From Membranipora membranacea (Eukaryota > Bryozoa > Gymnolaemata > Cheilostomatida > Membraniporidae): DNA of 64,000 nucleotides. The notes beneath the pieces are model-generated. The model searched no databases. It was not told where the DNA came from and was given only the letters and a program-made list of their open reading frames with translations. How positions within the stretch are numbered: position 1 is the first letter of the stretch; each line of letters begins with the position of its first letter. Location of the stretch: the NCBI GenBank assembly GCA_914767715.1, contig OU612069.1, forward strand, positions 6,820,001 through 6,884,000, given 5' to 3'. Below are positions 1 through 28,381 of this stretch, piece after piece. Position numbers and translations under genes: made by a program.

Positions 1-15949
<15,949 letters not shown>

Positions 15950-18900
15950 CTGTTGGAGAAACGAAAATAAGTTTAATACTACCAGCCTAGCTTAAAAGTC
16001 TGGCTACACATGCCCTATTTTCCATAGCATTAGGAAACATGAAATTAGCTGCCCAATCCTTATCGTACTGAAAGTGCCACTGATCGTACTGAAAGTGCCC
16101 GATGGAAAATACGGCGTGTGTAGTCACAGCCTCAATCATATTACCAGGGGTCTTTAAATTAAAAAAAGCCATAGTTGCAGTCAGATTGCTCACGCAATGA
16201 GTGAGTGATAGCTGCTAGGGTCTCGTTCAAACATCGTTCACTCATTGATGGAACTATCCGCATTCTGAGTGAACGATTTGGGAGCGGTCTTGTCTAATTG
16301 AAAGACCAAGAGGGTGATGATTTGCTGGGACTGTTGTTCTGTAGTTTGTGCAGTGAGAAAATGAAATTACAACTGTAAGTCTTAATAGTATTAAATGTTC
16401 CAACTTTGTTTACAGTCAACACAGAACTTTTCCGCCAAAAGATTTATATATTCTTTTAGATGATAATGTGTCCTCCTCAAACAAGCTATAGGGGTGATAC
16501 GGTAGTAATCACCATCATCCACACCACAAACCACAGCTCATGATTATCAATGCTGCAAGATCTGGAAGGGCCTAGCTGACTTGTGCGTGGTCAATGGATG
16601 GTCTTCCCCCTCCCTATTCAACAGAGCTGTCAACAATAGAAGAGCTTACTGATCCTGCAACTCGGTTAATGGTGAATCACAAACAGCTGCAGTCCACCAA
16701 TCCTTGGCATATCAGATTAAAAAGGCAAAAAATGACAAATTTAAAAGCCTACAAGAATAATCTGTCAATACTCAAATCTGTCAGAACAATCAACTAGACT
16801 AAACTAAACTAGCTACACAGAATCCCTTTACAGAACACATCGGACTATTTGCAGAATGCCAAAGACGACAGCATCAAATAGCGTTGAAATACTTCCAACT
16901 CTAAAATCCATTTGTAAACTGAAGCTTTTTATTGCACCAAACAGTGACATAGTTGGCTAATGGTGTAAATTTATCGTTTTGCACCGAGCTAAAAAGAATG
17001 AGTGATAGCCTGCAGCCAAAGTTAAAACTCTTTATGACAAAGCCATTGAAGTAAGGGATTATAATGTGAGATGGTTATCAAATAAAAAGCTTATAATGAG
17101 CTCCTGTACAAAGGAAGCAAGGTGATGTGCACAAACTCAGCGAAGTGCAGTCGTAGAGAAACAACAAAAAATCAAGATGCTACGGGCAGCTAGATCTCCA
17201 TGAAACCAAGAAGTCCTATGAAGTTCCAGCAGAACATTGCCTTTTCTCAACAACAGGAACAAGAAGAAAGTGGGCCAATTAGTTGATCACGGCAATAACC
17301 AGACTTGTGGCAAACCAACACTATCCATAAAACATGTCTAGATCACTTTCAGATCAGGTCACACACACTGGTCTTATTCTTGGCAGCTACTGGCAGCTAA
17401 ATCTGGAAGTATTAAGGTCCCAGGTGTAGTGTCTAGCCTCAAGCCAACACAAAACGCTCAGCCGTCAAAACAAAAGCCATGCTTTGCAAGGAAATGAAAT
17501 TCCTGCAGCCCATTGAGTAATTCCCTAATCACGTCTTCAGGTGATTTTGAGCGACAAACCTCACACGATGTCGAGAGGAAATTAAATCATTCCAGGCCGA
17601 CAAACTTTTTCTAGGTGCTCATCTCAGAGCATCAAGAGTATGCCGTGACATTATGTAAGCCTGTCTAAATGTGACAGCGGCCTAGTCTTAAACTGAAGCC
17701 AGCTCACAAAGGGCAAGGTCAACTCATAAACACAGGGCAAGACCTGGTGGCAATAACCAAACCCTGACAGTCAAGATAAAGATATTAAAACAATAGTCCA
17801 GCTGTGCAGATATGAAAATCAGACAGACATTGAGGATGAAATTGTGGTCAAAGAACAGTTTAGGGTGGAATACCCTGCCACCATCCTGAGCAATCAACAA
17901 TGAACGAAGAGTCAAACAATGAAATCATGAGCTACAATCTCTAAAAAAAACTCCCAAAAACTAGTACAAATAGATCACAGAATCACTAATGAAACATCAT
18001 TAAGTGCCACTAATGAGTATCAGTGTGGATAGCTTTTGTGCTCAAGATGCATGTTGGGGGTTGTATGTGGGACAACACCTAGTACCCCCAACAGTCTCTC
18101 ACCAAAAAGTGTAGAGTACCCAAGCTTGGAAGAAAGCACTGTAGTTCTTTAATTGGGTACAATTTGTATCCAAAGTGCTCAACAGTGCACATAGGACATA
18201 AATTCAGGGCATTATCTTGCACAGCGCCAAATGAAATGCTTAAATGAAATGCGTTTGAGAACTGCTGTTCATAATCACTACATTAATACAGTGATATAGG
18301 GTCTGATTGATCATCAGATCCAGACAGCACGGAACCAGGAAACTGCATACACCCTGACTGTATGTTGCATACCTTAAATACAAGCATGTCTCCAACCGAC
18401 CAACAGTAACCGTTAATAATGCTGCAGACAGTCTGTAAGCTCTAACTGATCATTAACTTTCAAATTACACGCTGAACAATGTTAGCAAAATCTGACAGAC
18501 AAAAGGGTAGAGTGTGCTTCTTCCATAAGATTGATGACTCATGTAGGCCACTTCAAATGTCACTGACACTATTGGAAATATGATAAATGATTTATTAATG
18601 TCATAATCCAGATGTGTGACCGGTGGGGCCAGAAGGTCGGGGCATCAAGTGACTGTTGGTCAGTAGCAACCTAGACAATTGGGAGTTGCTGCCGGTCCAC
18701 TGGTCACCTGCGGCTTGACCAGTGGCATGGAGCAACTGGAATGCAGGCAGTTGAATTCAACTTGATCTAGTAGCAACCTGTCCATTTGCTGATGTTATGA
18801 AATTGAGGCAAATCATAAATGATACTCATAATTGTGCATCCACACAAATATATCTGCTGAATAATAGAAATGGCTGGCATTCAAACTGTCAAATACTATC

Positions 18901-21900
18901 ATCCACACTTTTATGGTCAGTGAAATAAAAATGAATCATCACTTCATGAGTCTTGAGGATTTAAGATTACAAGGCAACTCACAAAGTGGCAAAACAATAG
19001 AATTACAAGATCTCAGCCATAAAGAGACACAAGAAAGTACACAATGTTCAAAGTGAAGTAGGCTCCCTTATTCATTGATTGTTCAAATAATTTCATACAA
19101 AGAAATCTATAAAAATCTAGTCTCAAATCAAAACACAGATGCCGACATACAGTCTAATCCACTCAAATAAAAGTCTTGACAGACTCCCAGGGCAATATTA
19201 CACATCATACGCAATGCAGCTAGTATGCTCACTGTAGCAAACATAGAAAATTTTGCCTCTGCTACAAGGTGGCAAAACCTGGGTGATCTCAATCGCTAAA
19301 ATTAGCAAGACATTGCGGTGATATCCCCTTCTTTCAAAGTACTCAGGTCTTGTGCTTAGAGGGAGTCCTTTGCTGAGAATATTTAAATAGTTTGCACATG
19401 AAGAGAAACAATTGAGCATAAGACCTCCAACATCTATTTTTAAGAAATTATATTATAATGACTTTAAAAAAGTTATAACGAAACGATAACCCAGACTACA
19501 ACTCAAACGTGGCTGTTCTTTCAGAATTCACTTGAGGAGTGTAGGGTACCAACCTAGTTAAGCCTTATGTATTGACAGAATCTTTTGACCATGTCTGAGG
19601 TTACTGAACTGGCAACTCCTGGCTTCATGGTGAGACACCACTAGCTTTTAGTTGAAAATAATCATGACATGCATACCAAATCTGAGACCAGCGAGATCAT
19701 GAGACAAGTAATTAATCTGTGCCAGTCGACCTGATATATCCTTACTTCGTGAGCACATGGACTGAATCACATCAGCAACAGTGTCGACTAGCAATCAGCT
19801 AAACTTGGGCATTTTGGTTAGAAATCATATCAATGCTATAGATTCCAAGCCACCTGGCAGCAACATATTTGCAGCATATACAATGGTCTGTCTGTAGGAC
19901 TTTCAACCAAAAGTGAAGATATGAAAATTTTGTGGTTCATGGGTCTTTTTTAGTAACGGCATCAGAGGTATTGCATTACATGGAGCAAGAGGAACGAGAC
20001 ACCACGATAATTTTCAGCCGTGAATTTAAATAGAGCTGAATCTTGAATCTGATATCCATAGCAATGGCTTGAAGATGGCTACCATCACCAGTAATGTAAG
20101 GAGTGCATGATCATGATTCCAAATCTCACAGAATGAATATTACCAACTTGGATTCTATGAATAGAGACCACCACCATATTTGCATATATCAGCACAAGTG
20201 TGGTATAATTAATTCTTCCTTGTTTCTCACTCCTATCCAAACAATCAGCAAAAAAAACAAATAATTCTTCTACTGACCCCACCATATAAGAATGGAGCTA
20301 GGGCATTAAATTGAAATCTGCTATTCAAATTAAGAACAACCTGCTACCATTGTGAAATCTAAAAATGTATGACAAAATAACGAAAAATAGCTGAATCCCA
20401 AGTATATAGGCTACTTGATGAACAAAGAGCAACGATCAAATGAAACTAAACGGATATTGATGTCCCAGAAAGCTATGCATTGAACCACTTTGCAACACGC
20501 TAGACTACACCAACTTGATTTTCCACCAAAGGCTGCTGGAAATACCCTAAAGATGAGAAATATGTTAATATCATCAGGGATCAAGGTGAGCCAAACCTTC
20601 CTAGTCATTATGCCCTTTAGACCGAATTGGGTAAGATATTGTAAAAGTTCGCATCAGTTTAGATCTACAATGACATACATATGGAACCAAATCATCACGT
20701 AGCTTAGGTGATGACTCATTGTCCTCTTGGAAAGCACATCACAAGATCGTTAATTTTGATTATTTGAGAGAACCCTATCTGCTCAAACGCACAAAAATAT
20801 GTATATTCTACCATCAAACATACATGGTCAGAATCAAAAGAAATGGATTTCAATTGATGGTTTGGAAGCCTAACTTGATAGATAGTAGTAGCAGCCCATG
20901 TGACTGAAGCGATACATTTTCTCCTCCAATCTGGTCCATTAACTAAATGAATTCCATCACCATCTGGCATTGGTTTGCTTGGGAGCCTCTAAATTCTTTG
21001 TAGAAGCCTACAGAGTAGGTACAGGTACCACAGGCCGAACTACTCTGTCCCACTGGCTTGCAAACCCTGACTCTCACCATGGTGGTGAAACCGGTATCCT
21101 GAACTTGGAACGGATTACATACAAACAGAGTGCCACATTACCTGAGCATTCAAATCTATGAAGCGGTGATCATGCCGGCAAGTACCAAGTACCGTTTGTT
21201 CTTTTTTTTAACTCGTACACAAACAGGGTTCCTGGTGATCAGACAGACGGTCACAGTGTCATTCATGTAAATTATTATTGTCCTCACTTTACTAGGTCTA
21301 GTAAGACTCAGGCAAATGGAGTAAGTATTACACTACTACTCTGTTGTCAGCTGACTATCTCAGAACAGAACGACTACACTAACATTAACTAACTTAGTCT
21401 TAGAGTTAGGTTAGTCCCATTTACAAAATTTATGAATAAAAAAATGATTCAGGCCAATGTGAAACAAACAAACCAAGTTATAATGATTATCATAATGTAT
21501 ACATGACTGGATCCCACTCAATAAACACAGCCACTGGATCAACATCAATACAATCCACCACCGCCACACCATGAGTGATCGACAAACAACAATAATTGTG
21601 AATTTACAGAAATATATATATAAAAATAAAGAAATGAAATGAAAAAAATTTCAGCAAGCAACTTTTATGACTTACCAAACACTTTTTGAGCAATCTCAAT
21701 CTGTTACACCAATCACAAGAGTGTGACCTTCAACACTGAGTCACAATTGGATTTCATTTGCTATTGTCAGTCACTACAGTCTATTATGCAACACATTCAC
21801 TGTTTTTTTGGGTTGATAAATTTGGCAAAATGAGTGAATCACTTCATCTCATTGCACTTTAGTGATTTGCCCAGGATATTGATGCGCAAACCTATAAATG

Positions 21901-22497
21901 CTCTTTTCACCTTCCCAGATTACCAATTATAAATAATGAATCAAATCTTAATACATTTTAGGAATAAGAATCCTCAATTTTAACTCCGAAATTAGTATTT
22001 TATCAACAAATCTTGTGAAGTGAACAAAGTCAAAGTGTTTTAATTTCAGAGTAGTGATACATATTAGGGGCCAGACAGTCTGGCGCCAGTGGACCATGTA
22101 ATCAACTAGAGTGTGGGGGTTTCAAAAGCCAGACAGCATATATCTTATGAATTGAATAGAGTCTCAGTCTACACCGGATACAGCATGGTAACTGTTGTTG
22201 TTGTAACAAATTTTCTATTTTTCGTACTGTCCAGACTTCACAGATGTACATGTAAGTGAGAATTTGTTCTATTCGGAATTTGTATGACATGAGTTATGGG
22301 TAACTGTCTTGCAGATGATCGATCTGCTTGTATACGGATATATCTAACGTATTTGCCATATGTTTATGTATAGTATTTCTATCAATAGCTAGTGTTACAG
22401 TGAGTAGGCTACATTCAACCAAGGACTCCTGAGTCCCTCCTTAGGGCTATTCTAGGTCTGAAGTCTTGATGTTGCTGTCATCAGGGAGGGTGTAAGG
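15950..22497. other. Spacer with no recognisable gene
   Basis: AT-rich, with no conserved protein in either strand. 16500-18450 is less AT-rich and has short broken frames (for example a 67-codon frame at 16594-16797). It may be an old, heavily mutated retroelement, but I found no diagnostic motif. The Smad promoter should lie somewhere in its left part and the PPCDC promoter to its right; no clear core promoter was visible. Confidence 0.5.
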
Positions 22498-22539
22498 CTG
22501 TCTTGACAAGCTTTGTTCGAACTAAGCTTGTCAAGACAG
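22498..22539. repeat. Perfect 16-bp inverted repeat (hairpin)
   Basis: Arms 22498-22513 and 22524-22539 (ctgtcttgacaagctt and its reverse complement), with a 10-nt loop that itself contains the palindrome TTCGAA. About 0.8 kb upstream of the PPCDC ATG. Confidence 0.85.
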
Positions 22540-23278
22540 GCTAGGAGGGTGCATATATGTCATACATTCACTTTGTACATGAAATTAGGAGTTGTCAAGT
22601 TTGTGTATACTGTAAGTAAGTCATGAATTTCAGAATTAATTCAATTTAAATCGGATAATCATCAAGTCGTTGAAAGAAGTGGCCACCACTGCACTGGTGA
22701 TATAACTAGTTTTGCTTACTATGAAGTAATGAGATTGCCTGGCTTCAGTAAGGATGCCAAGTTTGCGGCTCTGTTCTTGTATATGGGCATTGATGCTCAT
22801 GAGGTGATGTCGTTGCTCGGTGCTGACATGCTTCCCACGTTTTTGCATCGGTCTTTTGGGTAGTATTTAATTTATCATTCTACCCAACGTAAAAATATGT
22901 ATGATATAACCGATTTACATTGTATGGGTTTTATATAGCCTTGAAGTGTCAACATATGCATTTATCATTATAATAAATTCCACATTAGGGTAGCCATTGT
23001 TTTAACTCGTTTTAAGATAAGTGGTGTGTTTTGAATCTATGAAAAATCCCTTACAAATGTTCATATCTATTTCACGCCATGATAGCTTGATCATGTATTC
23101 TCCGTTTTGCCTGCGTTCAGAGTTGCCTCATTCGAACAGCCCGTAGCTGACCAGTAAAATGGGATCAACCAGAAAACAGGAAAATTTGATTAATATTTAT
23201 TTATTGCAGAGCTAGGTGTTGGCCAGCAGTTGTGTCCCCTTTGCTTCTTTTTAACAAAAAATTGTTTTTCTATTCCAG

Positions 23279-23304
23279 CCTATTGAAGAAAACAAGATAC
23301 AGAA
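23279..23304 (+). other. PPCDC 5' UTR segment after a 3' splice site
   Basis: A T-rich tract and TTCCAG ending at 23278 precede the start codon by 26 bases, so a non-coding first exon probably lies upstream in 22.5-23.2 kb. That exon was not identified. Confidence 0.5.
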
Positions 23305-23514
23305 ATGGCTACCACATCTAAGAGTAAGAATGTCTTGATCGGGTGTAGTGGAAGCGTTGCCTCAGTAAAACTTGAACCTCTTGTTGCCTCAATCAAGAGT
23401 TGGTTGGAAAATGCCTCCATCAAAGTTATTCTTACGGAGTCAGCTCAGCACTTCACAGCAGTCAGAGAATGCACCGAGGCTGTACAGTATTACACAGACG
23501 CTGATGAATGGGCC
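23305..23514 (+). CDS. PPCDC: PPCDC coding exon 1
   Basis: Residues 1-70, MATTSKSKNVLIGCSGSVAS through YYTDADEWA, covering the flavin-binding N-terminus. The start was chosen because it is the first ATG after the splice site and gives the family's usual short leader. Donor GTGAGT. Confidence 0.94.
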
Positions 23515-26015
23515 GTGAGTATCAATTCAGTTCAAAGGATCGACCTGACATTTTTTTCAGGACTCAAGCCATCGAAATACCACCCGGCCGAGCGGATAGC
23601 ATCAAAGAACATTGGCGTGGCCGTGGTTCAAGTCCAGGTGACAGCAGATTTTTTTATGTTTTCATCTCTATAGATGTCTCCTTGGTAAAATATGCTGTTG
23701 TGCAACACTGAGATCACATGTGCCAGTGGGGGGGGGGGCTATTCTAACACTGGAAAAATGGATCAAACTTGATCTATGTTCTCTCTAAATTTATTTTTAT
23801 GTAACCCTTTCCAAGGCTATGATCTTAACAGTTTAATAATCGCAATTAGTTGTCTGTATATAGATCACAGAGTTGTGACTGAATTGATACAATCAGCTAG
23901 AGATTCTTGCACGTCAACTTAGCACCCAGGCTCCACACTACAATTGTTGAAGACCTAACATTTCATATATGAATAAAAGTAGATATTCGACCCTGCAGAT
24001 ACTGATATTTATATTTGTTGCAGGCCTGGAGTAAACTTGGTGATGACGTTCTGCACATAGAGCTCGGTAAATGGGCGGATGTAATGTTGATCGCTCCCCT
24101 GAGCGCTAACACTCTAGCAAAGATAGCTAATGGCCTCTGTGACAATCTACTGGTGAGTGAAACTTTCTAAAACCCCCAGTCTCGATCCCCCCACCCGCTG
24201 ATATCCCCACAGTCTCCCCCAGATATCCCTACAGTCTCCCCCCCTCCCCCGCCCTGATAACTCACAGGGTAAAAACATTTAGAAAGTGCGAAAATTATAA
24301 AATTTGTAAGTTTTAACTTCTGTGGCTTTGAGGATTTGTTTATACTGTAATCCCTCACCTATATGTCACCGGACTTGTAAGTGAATCACCCCCCTCAGAA
24401 AAAATAAAAATGCTCCAGTTATTAGACACCCCACAGCTATAAGACACCCCACAGCTATAAGACACCCCACAGCTAAAAGACACCCCACAGCTATAAGACA
24501 CCCCACAGCTAAAAGACACCCCACAGCTATAAGACACCCCACAGCTATAAGACACCCCACAGCTATAAGACACCCCACAGCTATAAGACACCGTGTCTTA
24601 TAAGTGAATCATATCAGTAGTTGATGTTTGGAAGCTCTCCATCTTTGAATTAAGCGTCTATTAATGTTCATTTCCCTTGCAGTCTTGTCAAGGTTGTTAT
24701 TCTTTTCAACTGTTCTCAATACTTGCAGTTTCTGCTGAGTGGTGTATGAGGTTCTTGGCATGTTTTATTTATTTTGAAAGACTGTGAGAGAGATATGATA
24801 TACTGATTGTTGAAAATTTTGAATTTTGTACAGTCGCACACTTTACCACTGAGCTATTCAGCTTCGGTGGTTACAAGAGGTTTTAATCCAAGCTAAATAT
24901 AAAAATGCTTCAAATGATAGTCGCGTCTATATGCTACTCTCTTACAGCTGCCTTCACTTATAAATCGCTCTATCTATAGGTCAGGGATTACGGTAGAGGA
25001 ATACCCTATGAATAATGGAGGTAATATTTTTCCATTAGAAAAATCAATGATTCAATGGCAACCTTTCTGCCTGTCGGGTAGTCTTATGATGTAATATATG
25101 ATACGTCACAATTTAAAGTTCTTTAGAATGACCAAAGTAAATTCAAAACCAGATTGCACACTATTTGTATGTATCTAAGGAGTGTCTCAAAACTTTAGGA
25201 AATGTTGGTAGATTTTGAAATTGTCCACGCTTTAATGCATAGCACATTACTCACGATTCATCATGGTGATTATTTATATCTCAGGTGCTAGGAAATATCG
25301 GGACAAAACTTTCCCAAGACTTCCAAATGTCCCAAATGCCCGAGTGATATGGCACTAATAATCTTCTATTTCATTTTGTGCAGTCAAGAAGTTGTTTTGT
25401 AAATCCATCGGAAAGCATCAGTATGGGTCACTGGAGCTCTTGACATGGTGTGTTTTAGCATCTTGTTCCCGTGACAAGCATTAAGCACAGCATGCTCTTT
25501 GCTATGATATGCAACATGGCTAGATCTGAATTTGTATATCCTTGCATATACTTTCAAGTATCATTGATATGAAGTTTCTCTAGTCTTTTATGGTCAGCAG
25601 GAAACCTATCTCCATCTTGACGAGCGATCCTGTATCTTCGAAAATGCTTGCACAACTGACTGCGATTTTGAGGCTCCAATATTTAATCTATAGCCTACTT
25701 TCTGGTCGATGTGAAATCACAGTTTTATGTTTTTTTAACTAAATTTAATTTTTGTGTTTATAGACTTGTACAGTTAGAGCGTGGGATATTAACAAGCCTC
25801 TCCTGTTTGCTGCAGCTATGAACACTCGTATGCTGGAACACCCGATAACAAAGCCTCATATAGACACTCTAATAAGTTGGGGGTACACTGAGATACCTAC
25901 TGTATCCAAACTGTTAGACTGTGGAGATAAAGGAAATGGGGCTATGGCAGAAGTAAAGACAATCACTGATAAATTGTGTGACGTTCTGTCTCAACCTGAG
26001 GTTCCCGGCGTGTAA
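23305..26015 (+). CDS. PPCDC: Phosphopantothenoylcysteine decarboxylase, complete, three coding exons
   Basis: This FMN enzyme decarboxylates 4'-phosphopantothenoylcysteine to 4'-phosphopantetheine in cytosolic coenzyme A synthesis. Exons are 23305-23514, 24024-24152 and 25764-26015, joined at GTGAGT/GCAG and GTGAGT/ATAG introns, both phase 0. The product has 196 residues against about 204 in human. Visible family marks are the flavin P-loop-like VLIGCSGSVAS (11-21), DADEW (65-69), HIELGKWADVMLIAPLSANT (83-102), NGLCDNLL (106-113), the Asn motif AAMNTRMLEHP and the catalytic-Cys loop CGDKGNGAMAE. The usual PxMNxxMW motif reads AxMNxxML here, with the key Asn kept. The short final tail VLSQPEVPGV is not conserved. 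Confidence 0.95.
23580..23665 (+). mobile_element. tRNA-derived SINE fragment in PPCDC intron 1
   Basis: A box-like GGCCGAGCGGATAGC and B box-like GGTTCAAGTCC are about 40 bp apart, followed by CAGATTTTTTTATGTTTTC. The same tail (CAGATTCTTTTCATGTTTT) follows the tRNA-like parts of the pair at 31129-31405, so all three belong to one SINE family. Confidence 0.6.
24024..24152 (+). CDS. PPCDC: PPCDC coding exon 2
   Basis: Residues 71-113, AWSKLGDDVLHIELGKWADV through NGLCDNLL, the central FMN/substrate site with the HI(E/D)L histidine. It is not a long open frame on its own; found by homology and splice signals. Confidence 0.94.
24345..24993. mobile_element. Non-autonomous TA-flanked DNA element in PPCDC intron 2
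   Basis: Ends CTGTAATCCCT (24345) and AGGGATTACGG (24993) are inverted repeats that continue into ACCTATA. TA flanks both sides (24343-24344 and 24994-24995), as for Tc1/mariner/pogo insertions. It holds the 18-bp array and no transposase frame. Confidence 0.65.
24423..24595. repeat. 18-bp minisatellite
   Basis: Nearly ten units of 'agacaccccacagctata', two with an ataaaaga variant. They sit inside the TA-flanked element. The period keeps several minus frames open (SYSCGV-type repeats); they are not genes. Confidence 0.95.
25764..26015 (+). CDS. PPCDC: PPCDC coding exon 3
   Basis: Residues 114-196 and stop, TCTVRAWDINKPLLFAAAMN onward, with the active Asn motif and the CGDKGNGAMAE cysteine flap. 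The acceptor is TTTATAG at 25761-25763. Confidence 0.95.
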   Translation, partial: TCTVRAWDINKPLLFAAAMNTRMLEHPITKPHIDTLISWGYTEIPTVSKLLDCGDKGNGAMAEVKTITDKLCDVLSQPEVPGV

Positions 26016-26102
26016 GATGTCAAAATGTTATTATATATTACTCTTATTATATATTCCAGTTTTGACATAGAAATATCATATGGGTTAAACACTTTTTAAG
26101 CG

Positions 26103-26211
26103 ATTAAAGTATTGTGGTCGCTTGGATGCCGGGATCAATTCAGTTTTTGCAATCATAGGTTTAACGTTTTTAATAGTCTGCAAATTTTCCCTGGTGTTTT
26201 TTTTTAATAAA
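26103..26211 (+). other. Candidate PPCDC poly(A) signals
   Basis: ATTAAA at 26103-26108 and AATAAA at 26206-26211 lie 88 and 191 bp after the stop. Either could end the transcript; AATAAA is the consensus form. Confidence 0.45.
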
Positions 26212-26339
26212 TGCAATTCAGGAACGAACTCGACTTTTTAAACATTTTATCCGTAATAATTTTTCTGTAGATATAACTAGCTACGTAGTCGAAAGGATTC
26301 GTATTTTAGCCACGAATTATGCCAACTGGGTTGAACATA

Positions 26340-26525
26340 TTTTAAATAACTGCTATTCATGCCCAAGAGTTCAATACCTTTTGCTAAAAGTAAGGACCAG
26401 CAGATTTATAAATAGTTTTATACCTGTTAGTACTATGATTTTAAATAACAGAGACATTCCAACACTTTCATTGTAATATGTCATTGACAATATTACCAAA
26501 TAAATCTAATCTAAATCTAAATCCT
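26340..26525 (+). mobile_element. LINE 3' end
   Basis: A short frame (YLLLKVRTSRFINSFIPVST ... RDIPTLSL then stop) resembles the extreme C-terminus of non-LTR reverse transcriptase ORFs (R-x-x-F-x-x-S-F-I-P). It is followed by ~60 bp and a tail of TAAATC/TAATC repeats. The copy is heavily 5' truncated. Confidence 0.5.
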
Positions 26526-27524
26526 TTCTCTATAGATGTATTCAGGAATTTTCTTTCCACGGTCATGGTATTAACACTCCTATGTAGCATGAGGTCTTTG
26601 ACTTAACCTGTAATACTGCTGTTTACGTTGTGTTCTCACTCATACATACAACATACATACAGTAGTGCACATACCACTGCACAATACACAGTTCTTCAGC
26701 TAGAAACCTTGAGTCAAACGCTATTTTGAGGCGTTCTCTAGTGCAACCTCCTCATGGCCGCCAGCCCCAGCAACGTGAAGCCACCCCTGTGTGTTGATGA
26801 GCATCTCATTCAAACACTTCCAGCCCTCAATGCATATTATCAGCTTCGGTATTTTGACATAATAGGTGTGTTAATGATGTAGGTGTTAGTTAAGTAATGG
26901 CAAAGTTGAAGTGCTGAAAGTCTGCCCTTGAGTTTCACTTTAGGCTACTCTGACAGAGTGTGAGCACTTACACTATGTTATAGACAGACATCAATTTTCA
27001 AAGGTTGTAGAAAATTGTGTTTTTAGTCGAGATTTTGTGATTCTTCTCATCAATAGAATTCCTCGATTTGTCTCATCTTGTAGTAAGGCGAACTCGCCTG
27101 TAACTGCAGTTTTAGGCCATCAATCTCCACCACACCACCACCATATTGCTTCAATCACCCGAGCTGGCAGTGAGCGGTAAGCATGCTAACAGAGCGCTCC
27201 ACCTCGTAGTGACACCATCCACACACAAAATTAGTTTTTATCTGTTTAGCCAGCCTTCCACCTCTAAAATCGGTCTCAAATGACATTACAATTGCCACCC
27301 TCCCTCCCCATCCTTCCCAGGAGTGATTTTATTAAAAATGTGATTACCAATATCTAGCATTTGAGTTCTCTTGAAATACGCATTAAACTGCCTCCTCTTG
27401 CGATTTTGACATGAAGGTATAACATTACCATTATAAAGGCATTTTATTACAACTCCGTCACCACAAAAAAATACCAAAATCAAACCTATTTTAACACCGT
27501 TTTTCTCTAGTTACTTGATGCTCA
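26526..27524. other. Spacer, nothing recognised
   Basis: No conserved frame, repeat copy or RNA gene was seen. A GC-richer patch near 27090-27230 (ccaccaccaccatattgc, gagcgctcc) has no recognisable structure. Confidence 0.4.
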
Positions 27525-28195
27525 GTTCATTAAAAGTATTTTGGCTTCAAGTTGCTGTAGAGCTATCTTCTCATTCTCATACAATGTCGTACTCATTATG
27601 AATTAGAAGTTATCCAACTTTGCCTTATTTATCATATCCCGTCCTTGTATCCAGGTAAACACACAAACTTAAATGAGAGAATTCGTTACAGAAGAAGAAT
27701 ATAGGATCAAAATTGAATGTGTCCAATATCAGAACTTATACCAGCATACAAGTTCTCCCTGTATACAAGTTTTATTTCAAACTCCAAGCACCAAGCAGAA
27801 CAATCAATTGTGTTAATCTGATTAAATAACTCTCCGTAAGATAGCTGCAAGATAGCAAGAGAATAGGTAGTGATAGATATTTGATTTACTATTTCCAATC
27901 CAAATTCAATACTACTGGTTCTAAATTTTGCTGGATGGGGTCAAAGTTTTTGAGGGGGGATTAAATGAGGTCGCATAATTCATCTACTGGTACTTGTGTC
28001 AACCGACCTTACCCAGTGATATGAATTAAATTTAAGCCAGGGATACCCATCAAACAGTTATGAAAATTTCAATCCTAAAAAATACACAAGAAGGCCTGAG
28101 ACTATCACATTTTAAACAAGCATTGATTGAGGAAACAATGTCAATTAAAAATTATTGAAGATTATTAGGGTTGTTTCAAACATAAATTACTGTCT
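27525..28195 (+). repeat. Interspersed repeat C, copy 1
   Basis: Matches 53757-54375 in inverted orientation over most of its length (shared 'tatcccgtccttgtatcc', 'gaaacaatgtcaattaaaaa'). The family is not identified and no protein was seen. Confidence 0.7.
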
Positions 28196-28381
28196 TTCAA
28201 GTAAAATTTTTAAGAATAGATTGGGCAGTGCTTCTGAATTGTACGAAAATAAATGTCACGTTAAAATCCCAAATCCTTCCGTCAAAGAAGCCTTAATAGT
28301 AGTAGTATTGTTATAATGAAGGCATATTAAATCAGATATAAAATACTTCTGGTTTCTAGTTACTATTTGATTATGTAATAT

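Noticed and set aside
16500-18450. Old retroelement polyprotein
   Set aside because: Base composition and short frames hint at former coding, but I could not find protease, RT, RNase H or integrase motifs.
24355-24591. SYSCGV-repeat protein
   Set aside because: Translation of the 18-bp minisatellite in a PPCDC intron.
24423-24595. CRISPR-like array
   Set aside because: Units are contiguous with no unique spacers; the genome is eukaryotic. The same holds for the 12-, 30-, 33-, 150- and 191-bp arrays.
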